From Spizellomyces punctatus DAOM BR117 (Eukaryota > Chytridiomycota > Chytridiomycetes > Spizellomycetales > Spizellomycetaceae), in NCBI RefSeq assembly GCF_000182565.1, contig NW_015971543.1, forward strand, positions 779,397 to 843,396: DNA of 64,000 bases, written 5' to 3'. Shown here one piece after another: positions 56,229 to 64,000 of this stretch (positions within the stretch are counted from its first letter, which is position 1; the number at the start of each line of letters is the position of its first letter). The position numbers and the translations under genes were made by a program. The notes beneath the pieces are model-generated. The model was not told where the DNA came from, searched no databases, and worked only from the letters and a program-made list of their open reading frames with translations.

Positions 56229-57034
56229 ATGCCGCCGAGGACCACCGAGCATCAACCGCTCCTCCCACGAGCGGCCGAAATGGCACGCGAAGTGACTCGG
56301 TCAAACTGGGAGGACTTTAAAGTAAGTTCCCTTTGAAAAAAAAAAAAAGAAAGAAATAGCAGTCCAGACTTCTATATTCATTTCTTCGCCGCAGGAATTC
56401 ATCAATCGTGGCAAAGTAGTTGACTTGGCCGTTGGTATTGTCATTGGTGCATCATTTTCTTCCATTGTCACTTCCTTGGTGGACGATCTCTTGTCCCCTA
56501 TCCTATCTTTGGTTGTGGGCAATCAGCTGGAAGATGCGTTCATTCTTCTGAAGGCCCCTGATATGAATTCGGAAGCGTGCAAGCAACATGAAGAATTGTG
56601 TCTAGATCCAAAGACCCCACAGCAGGCACATGCAGGTAGGTATCCGAAATTCTTGGCATAGCTTCAAGCCAGCAGAATGTCTAACACGAGAACATTGGCG
56701 ACCAGTCGGTGCAATTACGTTCAACTAGTATGTACGAGTGTTCATATATTGTCTAACTGTCTCACCATTAAATTCTTGTTACAGCGGGCATTTTATCCAA
56801 CGTATCATCAATTTCTTCCTTATCGCAGTGATACTATTCTTTCTCATAAAGGCATACACAAAGCTTTTGCACAAAGGATCCAAGTTCTTGAAGAGATATC
56901 GGGATTGTCCTTGGTGCTTAGAAGAGATTCCCGAGAAAGCCAGGAAATGTAAATATTGTGGAAGCGAGGTAGTGCCATTAAACCATGGTGTGGAACTCGC
57001 CATCGACCGCCCTCCTCCTGGAGTAGCGCATTGA
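56229..57034 (+). CDS. mscL: Large-conductance mechanosensitive channel MscL with zinc ribbon
   Basis: Exons 56229-56321, 56395-56635, 56706-56727 and 56785-57034 give 201 aa. MscL opens under membrane tension to release solutes on osmotic downshock. The bacterial core is clear: [37 protein letters not shown] (helix 1 and the N-R-G-x-V-x-D-L-A pore motif), the loop, [30 protein letters not shown] (helix 2). Exon 3 is only 22 bases. Unlike bacterial MscL, it ends in a zinc ribbon ([18 protein letters not shown]). MscL is rare in eukaryotes. Introns and expected codon use show it is a resident gene, perhaps an ancient transfer or a fungal family. Confidence 0.92.
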
Positions 57035-57304
57035 CTGATTTCGTGTTCAATGTGGGTAGATTGCAAGAATAGCATGTACATAGGCGAAAGAGAGGGTCTT
57101 GGTTGGTTCATTTTAGGGAAAGTTTAGAACCAAGGTTGATGGCCATAGCCGTTATTTCGTGTGTATCTCATTGCTTAGGCGTCGGCAATAAACGATTACA
57201 TCGCCTCTTCTTCGTGGATCATCGTGAAAATGCGAGTTGAAGAATCGTTCACACTAGAATACATAGCCCGTTAGATACATATATATATCACTGCTCCGGT
57301 ACCT

Positions 57305-59401
57305 CTATCTGACCTCTTCATAGTTCGACCCTTTGAAAATATCGAGCATATCCCTCGATAGTGCTTCAAAAATGACAACATGACTCGGCCAGTAAAATCG
57401 TTGTATTCGCCAATGTTGACCAGGCACAGGTATGGTGTCGTCATGGTAGGCTGTCGTGGAGACCCCGATGCTCCTCATATTGGGATCAAAATACTTCTCT
57501 ATAAATGACTTGGGGCTTTGATAAAAGATATCTGCCTCATCTTGGTACGTGCTTGGGTCAATCCTAAAGAATCAGAACTGCCTGTGAATAAGCTAATTAA
57601 ATATGCATTGGAGCAATACATCATACCCGACAGGGGGCTCACAGGTCAAAAATCGCATCGACACATTTCGGTGTAGATGGCTATAAAATGGGGTCGAATG
57701 ACATGGCATGAGAAACAAAATTCCGTCGATTCGTTCATGAGCCGCTTCCTCTCGCAACCAATTCATCACATCTACGACTCCACGTTGATGAAGGATGCCT
57801 AAATAGTACCCCGCTAATCCATTCGTAATCACCAGGAACGTGACGAGCAGCGGAATCCGGTTCCGATAAAGACACCTCCTTGCTTTAGCCTTGTCCGTCC
57901 AAGACTCAATCCTATGGATAGCCGCACCAGTTAAGGCAATGGTAGGCGGTAGTATGGGAAAAATGAAGCGGAACTCCTTATGCGGCAAGAGGGTGTAAAC
58001 ACTGAGTGTCCACAACACTAGCCTCAGTAACCTGCCTCTCATTGGAGCTTGGTGACCTTTGGTAGAGAGGGTGTCCCACACAAGGAGAGGGAGAAAGCTG
58101 AAAGTGATGACAGGAAATCCTTGCGAAAAGTACCAGTGCCAAGCATGGTTCCCGTAAAAGGATGCGATGCCCTCCACAAGATTTTGCCGGATAAAGTTGT
58201 ACGGGACAACAGTCCATTCTTTATAAAAGATATAGTCGATGAGGACGGACGTTTGCAACGCAAGGAACCTGTCGTAGGGCTCGTTACGGATGTTCCAAGG
58301 ACAATACATTAAAGAACGAGCTTACACCAGCGTTAAAGCGTCTAATGCAATTGTCTTCCACATTCTGATGTTTTTCCAAACGAGGTTGACGCCCAGGTAC
58401 AACCAGATGATTGCGTTCGTAGGGCGAACAATACAAGCAAGGGATGCAACCGCTAAAGCTACTCGAAAATGCCTATACCAACCCAAAATGATTAAACTAT
58501 TCACAAAAGTCATTGATTCGGTCATGTAACCGTCATACTTTCGGTGCATATGATTGAGGTTCCCCTCACTAGTCCACGGCCAATAGTAGAGAGCAGCCAC
58601 AGTGAGGACCGATTCCATGCTATTCGAATAAGTCCGAATCCCGCAGAAAAACGTATACCAGGACAACACGGAACACATGAGCTACATCAACGATGGATAT
58701 AGGAACATCAAGATCCAGTGTCAGGTATCCCATCACAAACCGTACATACCGCCCATTTGGCAGCACCATGACCAAAGAGTCTGTATGCCAACAAATACGT
58801 GTAGATATCACCCACGGCAGCGAATCCCGCTTGGACGAGACGTGGTGCTACAATCTATACCAAACCAAGTATCAAAGACTTATTGGTTGACGAGCAAATC
58901 AGAACATGGCTCGTTACCAAAAGTTCTGTCTCATCCAATCCCAAAACCGCCAGCGTTTTGTAAATGAAAGTGAAAATCAATGGATGTGCGAATCCGCGAA
59001 TCTTATGTGTCCATTCCCACGTAAGATACCCGTAAGTGTTCGATCATAACAAAAAAAGGAAAAAAGACAAGGCTCTGGTTAAGGACATTTACTGCTTATA
59101 TTTAGAGAACTAGAAAATATCAGAAAGGATATCCAAAGACCAGTTTATGAGCAACTTCTAGTGCCTGCCAATACTCATCGGGATCATAATAAGTACGAAC
59201 GAAAAGAGCATTGGCTGCACGATAGCAAAAGAGTAATAGGTAGAGCTTCAAGAGTCTTCGCTGTGAGGGTCCTTCTTTGCGACTCGTAATCTCATCGTCA
59301 TGCTTGTCGCCGGCGTCGTGCTGAAATGAGGACCTGGGTCCGACGTGGTTCAAACTCTTATCAGCTCGAGACGCACGGTCCCGCTTGGACGATCGTAGCA
59401 T
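57305..59401 (-). CDS. GPI10: GPI mannosyltransferase 3 (PIGB/GPI10)
   Basis: At least seven exons on the minus strand from ATG 59401 (MLRSSKRDRASR) to stop 57305. PIGB adds the third mannose to GPI anchors in the ER. Conserved features are the luminal YYDPDEYWQALEVAH (acidic catalytic motif of family GT22), YGYLTWEW, RGFAHPLIF, PRLVQAGFAAVGDIYTY, SNSMESVLT, VRPTNAIIWLY, PYNFIRQN, PHKEFRFIFPILP and, in the last exon, FYQSPKSFIEKYF. About ten hydrophobic helices are visible. Well-placed exons are about 58672-58324, 58243-57603 and 57575-57305. The join between the first exon (YYDPDEYWQ) and YGYLTWEW near 59020-59140 could not be fixed with a standard donor. Confidence 0.85.
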
Positions 59402-59690
59402 GACATGAACCAGTAGGATGCAACTCGCAAGATGCGTAGAGTCCGCTTCATGAGCGAAGCGCGTTCCTCGTTACCATGGGGATACTGAGTCATCTCACCA
59501 CAATTGAAAGTCTTTGACTTGGGAAGATGCAACTCCAGCCGCGAGGGATTCCAACTGTAAAGGAAAGCAAGGTAGGGAATACATGCTTCCGTATTGCCCA
59601 TGCGGTGTAGATGGCACCTTGCTATTATGCATTTGGTTTATGTTTTTTCTAATACGAACGTACTTTCACCCTTGAAGCAGAGCGGGCATC

Positions 59691-60256
59691 ATGTCGACTC
59701 CAAAAACGCTTATCAAGAAGCTACAAGAGGCAGGTCTGCACAAACGGATCCTTCCACCAAAGGTACGGTGAGGAAAAGAGGAGGAAAGGATAGGAGCATC
59801 TCTCATTCATGTCTTTTTTATCAGGACTTGACGTCACGAACGCACAATGGTGCAGGTGGTGCATTCGTACCTCAAATAACTAAACTCACAATTCATTACG
59901 ACCACCCTCGTATCGACGCTGGTGGAAACTCTCGAGGAATGGTCAAATTTCTCTTGGATCGACTTCCAACATTAGCAGCCGAAAGACCATACGTTGAGAT
60001 TTGCGTTCAACCCCGCCGAGCGTCGCCCCCAAAGCTCGTTGCCACGTACGCCAACGGAAAGGTGAAGGCAATTTCGTGCTCAAAGTTCACTCCGGAGCAG
60101 ATTGAGAAACAGGTGGCCTTTTTATGCGATTCGATGGACGGCGAGGAGAAGAGAGTAAAACGGGGTCAACCAGTGATAAAGGGCGGGAATAAAATGGCTG
60201 GTCGGGTGGAGGGTGTGTGGGATCCATTCACGGCGCGGCAGACTTTCCGACCGTAA
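59691..60256 (+). CDS. MRPL43: Mitochondrial large-subunit ribosomal protein mL43
   Basis: Exons 59691-59762 and 59825-60256 give 167 aa. The conserved L51/S25/CI-B8 domain starts with AFVPQITKLTIHYDHPRIDAGGNSRGMVKFL, then RPYVEICVQPRRASPPKLVATYANGK and a short helix, a thioredoxin-like fold. The first exon supplies a short N-terminal extension (MSTPKTLIKKLQEAGLHKR). It is divergent from PIGB. Confidence 0.9.
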
Positions 60257-60435
60257 AATGGTGCTTTGGTGATGGGCTCGGCCGTTTATATTTATATACA
60301 TTGAAATTAGAACTTGAACCTTCTGGATCATCGCAGCCACAGTTTACATATCATGAGCACTTTCGCCGCCAAATGATTACCATGTCATATTTTAGTATCA
60401 ACGAGGTCCAATGTACAAGGCACTAATTGCATTTC

Positions 60436-61309
60436 CTAACTCGACTTCCACGCAGTGTAAAGCTGGGCAATCGCCGCGATGGTACCGCAAATCCCAACGC
60501 CCACATCAGGGAACGAGCTAGTTTCCAAAGACCAGTGCACAGTCAATGGGAAGTAGGCCGCATTAATGATGGTGTTGACAAGCAAGCCCTTCCTTTCGTT
60601 CTTCAAAGCCTGTCTCTCCACAGCAAGCTCCTTTGCATCAACATCCTTATCGCCGCCCACCTTCAACTTTTTCTTGGCCAGGGCCCGTTCGCGGACAGCG
60701 AGCTCCTTGTGCTCCTCCCATAGCTGAGCAAAGTACAGAACAACGTAAGCAGCCCAGAATCGACAGGACCAAATCCCAATCTTGTCTCTAGTCTCGGGCT
60801 TCATTGGAATCACATCGTGAAGACCGAGCCAGTAAGCGTGCTCCAGAGGATAGTAGCAAAAGTTGGAGAGATTCTGAAGACGGCCCAGGAGTTGCAGTTT
60901 GCGTGTTGGGGCAGGATTTTGTTCCGAATAAGCGGTCCATTGCAACAGAGGAATGAGACCATAGTAGCGGAGGAGAATCCTAAAGTCAGCGACTGGGCCA
61001 GCCAGGTTGAGAATACGTGTAGCAAGGGTAGAGGAAGGATCCTTGCGCTTCAGGTGCCACATGAGGATTTTCGAGACATATTGGACCAGCTGTATACACG
61101 ATAGAAAAGACATCAACAAACTCTCCTCCGTAATACCGCGAGCTGCATCACCTCACCATCAAGACTTTGTCGGTACCCCTGTAAGATAAGAACAAGAGTT
61201 AGTGATCACACCACTGCAGAACGTTGTCCCAGCTGTGTACTGCAGACCTAACAGAGTTAAGGAAGCGACAAAGCTTGTCCAACGTTGGGTTCGGTTTCAA
61301 CACCTGCAT
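60436..61309 (-). CDS. PEX11: Peroxisomal membrane protein PEX11
   Basis: Exons 61309-61248, 61178-61157 and 61089-60436 give 245 aa. PEX11 shapes peroxisomal membrane and promotes its division. Family features: LDKLCRFLNSVRGTDKVLMLVQYVSKIL (N-terminal amphipathic helix, assembled across two introns), ADFRILLRYYG, LSNFCYYPLEHAYWL, WSCRFWAAYVVLYFAQLWEEHKELAVRERA and the C-terminal membrane segment near VGICGTIAAIAQLY. The second exon is 22 bases. FIS1 elsewhere in the window acts in the same peroxisome-fission step. Confidence 0.9.
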
Positions 61310-62235
61310 GTCGTCGTTTGTTGAATTTCCGCGATGAGAGCAAGTGAGCCCCAAAAACCACACGACGAGACCAGCGATTTCCAACCGATGCATGACTGTG
61401 CCACCATACGTTGGGAAGGCTTGAAAGGGCATCAAGATAAACAAAGAACACTCGTAACCTTTCATGCCGCCAACCACAGATTTTGAAAGTATCTACCATA
61501 TGCTTTCATTCTCTCTCCTTCCTTGTCTTTGCACTATACAGTACCTTTTGATTCCACTGCTTCTTTCCTGAAAGGAAGCAAGCATCAATTTCACATCCAT
61601 CAAAAAGGTCGGATAAGGATTCAGCACAATGTCTTGCCGGAAGTGAGCTGTCACTGGGGACCAACGGATCGTTTCCGTCTAAAATATATTGTCTTAGTGC
61701 CTGATTTGTATAAGGATAGTAGCATTCCTAGTTGCCCAACTACTGTGATTTCCTTCGTTGGGCAGCCAAGCTGCTATGGAAGAGAAGAGACTGTACTCTG
61801 CCTGAATGCATCTGTCAGTAGCGTGCTTCGATGGTTGGCGAGAGGATTTTGCTGTGTAGAATTCACTAGCATATCTGCAGACAGCAAATACGCCCCATTG
61901 AGATGAAGAACAAATTAGGTACTGTCAACATCTAGGACGACCATTAGATAGCTCAAGAAGAACTTGATAACCTTTGGAGGGTGAACGTGTGTGCTAGAAT
62001 CACTGCTTTCTAGTTTTCAACTTCTGGCCTCTTCAGTGTGCTTCCCATTCAGCCATATGAACTGTGTCAATCCCGCAACCACTGTATATTTTTTTCCAGC
62101 TTTCACCATGTTGAGAGATTGCGAGTACATGTCTTTTTGCTCGACCAGCACTATGCTCGACTGGAGCCATTTGCGAAAGCGCCAAAATGATAGTCTTGAA
62201 TTTACATTGTTTTTTTGGAGGTCCAGTCCACCAGA

Positions 62236-62272
62236 CCAAGACTAGAGAGGAATCGAACCTCTATGGTACGAT
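62236..62272 (-). other. tRNA 3'-half-like fragment
   Basis: On the minus strand, AGAGG-TTCGATT-CCTCT (62246-62262) makes a perfect 5-bp T arm, followed by CTAGTCT and TGG as an acceptor-like end. The 5' half with D arm and matching acceptor strand is missing, so it is not a complete tRNA. It could be a mitochondrial or nuclear tRNA relic. Confidence 0.4.
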
Positions 62273-62277
62273 CCAGG

Positions 62278-62432
62278 TCCTCCCTCCGCCCGAAGGCATC
62301 ATCGGGTATAGCAGCCGCCCCAACCAACGCGACTGCAGTCCATGCAACCACCCACTCAGGCCCTCCCTCCGCCCGAAGGCCTCATTGGGTATATCCCCTC
62401 AACCCGAAGGCATCATTGGGCATATAGCAGCT
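62278..62432. repeat. GC-rich imperfect repeats, three copies
   Basis: Three similar units begin near 62278, 62360 and 62401, sharing CCCGAAGGCATCAT(C/T)GGG(T/C)ATA. The first two have CCCTCCCTCCG before it. They lie in a locally GC-rich patch in otherwise AT-neutral DNA. Confidence 0.7.
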
Positions 62433-63255
62433 GCCCCACGCCATCGCAGCCCACAGTCCATCTCAACCACTTGCGGGGGAACGGGGGGACGAGGGAAGGG
62501 TGCCTTTTTATAACCGAGCGCGACTGCGCGTTGTGGCTGGGGAATGCCACGTAAGCTGGTCTGATGATCTTCTAGCCCCTTGAAAGTAGGACCAATCGTC
62601 GTGGATTTGTAGAAGCACGTTCTACCCCTAGCTTCCCCTTGACGCGCTCGTTCTTCCGCAAGATCCCGTTAAATCCCGATATGATGATGAACCTTCTCGA
62701 CTGGACGCCGTCACCAGCAGCTGGACATGGTCAAGACGACATTGAAGCATTGAAGGCCCGTCCATATTTCTGCATTGGCTGCTGTTGATCTGTGCAATAA
62801 CGGTGGTCGTGTTCCGCCAAAGCGATAATCTTCAAAAAGGTAATATCCATGGTTGACACCCATCTCCACCAAATGACTCCTCTTTTGGGGGATAGACCTC
62901 AATGAACTTTGCACATGGGCTTTGCCGATGTAAAGGCTGTAGATGATCTATAGTTCGCTCAATACTTGGTTCAATCTACTCAACTGCTAGTCAGGTTGAC
63001 TGTGGAAACGTAGACTTTTTGCGAAACCAAACAGCAGAGTCTAATTCACATATGCTGTTCTTCTTCTTGCCAGCCACAAGTTACTGCTGCTACAGGGGGA
63101 CATTTTAGGAAGCATCTGTTACTGCATTGCTGGAATGGTGAACAAAATAGTGGAAAGCGCACACACCATGATTGATTCGTAAGCTCTTAGTAAGCGACAA
63201 GTCCGATCAGCGCTATGCAATTGAAATTATCCTGGGGATGACTGATCACTGATCT

Positions 63256-64000
63256 ATGCCTATGATGTCTGAACAACTGGCAGATACGGCTGGACAAGAT
63301 GTTGAAGCTGATGTCCCCGCAGATGGAACTTTACCTGAACCCACGCTGGAAGCGGAGGAGCCCACAAATGCAGCCCTTATGACTGAACCCATCGAGAGCT
63401 CTGCAGTTGAACCCACGGGTGACGCTATTGGAAGTTTACCTGAACCTATACCGGACGCAGACCAGCCCACAGATTCAACAATAACGAGTGAGCCCATCGA
63501 AGCCTCCGAAGTTCAACCCACGGATGAACCTATTGGAACCTTACCAGAACCGACACGGGAAGCTGAACAGCTCACAAACGCAACCCTTGACACCGAATCC
63601 GTCGCAAACTCAGAAGTTCAACCCACTGATGAACCTATTGGAACTTTGCCAGAACCAATACCGGAAGCAGACCCGTCCACAAATACGACCCTGATGACTG
63701 AACCCGTCGAGGCTTCCGACGTTCGACCCGAGAGTGAAGATGTTAAAACTTCACTAGAACCGACGATGGAAGGAGAGCAACCCACAATTACGACAAGCAT
63801 GACTGAACGTGCCAAGAACTCAGAAACTCCTGTTAATAGAGACGTTGGAACGCCGATTGGAGCAACTGTCATGGAAGTCACAGAGATGGAGCAGATGAAC
63901 ATTGGGGTCGTGCAGGAAGAGCATGTGATGGAGGTCACCGCGGTTGAGCAGATGAATATTGGGGTTCTGCAGGAAGAGCAAATGCTAGAAACTGGAGAGA
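63256..64000 (+). CDS. Repeat-rich acidic protein (3' end outside window)
   Basis: An open frame from ATG 63256 runs to the window edge without a stop (about 248 codons). It contains about five imperfect units of roughly 43 aa, each with TEP(I/V)E-S(S/A)-V-PT--IG-LPEP--EA--PT. Near the edge are 19-aa units EVTEMEQMNIGVVQEEH. The composition is rich in Glu, Pro and Thr with no hydrophobic core, so it is probably disordered or surface-type. The 5' end may extend upstream through introns; the true start is unsure and no family is recognised. Confidence 0.6.
   Translation, partial: MPMMSEQLADTAGQDVEADVPADGTLPEPTLEAEEPTNAALMTEPIESSAVEPTGDAIGSLPEPIPDADQPTDSTITSEPIEASEVQPTDEPIGTLPEPTREAEQLTNATLDTESVANSEVQPTDEPIGTLPEPIPEADPSTNTTLMTEPVEASDVRPESEDVKTSLEPTMEGEQPTITTSMTERAKNSETPVNRDVGTPIGATVMEVTEMEQMNIGVVQEEHVMEVTAVEQMNIGVLQEEQMLETGE

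Larger units (their letters stand above)
61310..63255. other. Gene-poor region
   Basis: About 1.9 kb with no frame I can support. The plus-strand frames at 61523-61906 and 61991-62245 show no family features. It contains a tRNA-like fragment (62236-62272) and GC-rich imperfect repeats (62278-62432). It may hold the promoter or a first exon of the repeat-rich gene at the right edge. Confidence 0.45.

Noticed and set aside
1-64000. CRISPR arrays, rRNA genes and bacterial operons
   Set aside because: No regularly spaced repeats and no rRNA motifs; genes are spliced and carry eukaryotic families throughout.

Overview
The window is eukaryotic nuclear DNA. Almost every gene is split by short GT-AG introns (about 45-90 bases), and exon ends could be placed by requiring a continuous frame across each junction. 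Gene content points to a flagellated, zoospore-forming fungus, most likely a chytrid of the Spizellomyces type: fungal house-keeping genes (mitochondrial ClpP, COQ7, FIS1, PEX11, PIGB, RLP24) sit among ciliary genes (ARL3, CEP19-like, CFAP119/CCDC189). The genus is an inference from content, not a database match. Exon coordinates were read by eye and may be off by a base or two.

Layout. 1-9 kb: no clear gene in the first 1.3 kb, then an unknown protein, an SRPBCC/Bet v 1-like protein, a triple zinc-finger protein and a second unknown protein whose C-terminal domain resembles that of the first. 9-20 kb: CCDC6-like coiled coil, DUF1749 hydrolase, SDR reductase, glyoxalase II, mitochondrial ClpP, RLP24, PYM/WIBG and FIS1. 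20-27 kb: ARL3, an FAD-dependent oxidoreductase, a TMEM198/DUF4203-like membrane protein and a ferric-reductase-type oxidoreductase. 27.5-29.6 kb: a 2.16-kb transposable element with 31-bp terminal inverted repeats and one intronless ORF, a Fanzor (eukaryotic TnpB-like RNA-guided nuclease). It lies about 75 bases upstream of the ferric-reductase start. 30-45 kb: secreted GDPD phosphodiesterase, a coiled-coil protein, a PIN-like auxin-efflux-family carrier, REV7/MAD2L2, COQ7, a CEP19-domain protein with a very acidic tail, and a large coiled-coil protein. 45-64 kb: an unknown nuclear-looking protein with a 74-aa tandem repeat, CFAP119, LYR-motif factor MZM1/LYRM7, a DUF2358-type protein, a 1171-aa Msp1/ATAD1-like AAA ATPase, an MscL channel with a C-terminal zinc ribbon, PIGB, mitochondrial ribosomal protein mL43, PEX11, a gene-poor stretch with GC-rich repeats and a tRNA-like fragment, and a truncated repeat-rich protein at the right edge.

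The genes do not form one pathway. Themes are mitochondrial and peroxisomal upkeep and the cilium. Many divergent promoters carry a CACGTG core, twice with a TGACGTCA site. The outstanding feature is the Fanzor element: a single-exon nuclease with an N-terminal basic signal, RuvC and zinc-ribbon motifs, inverted repeats, TA at both ends, and a presumptive guide-RNA region at its 3' end carrying tRNA-like Pol III A- and B-box sequences.
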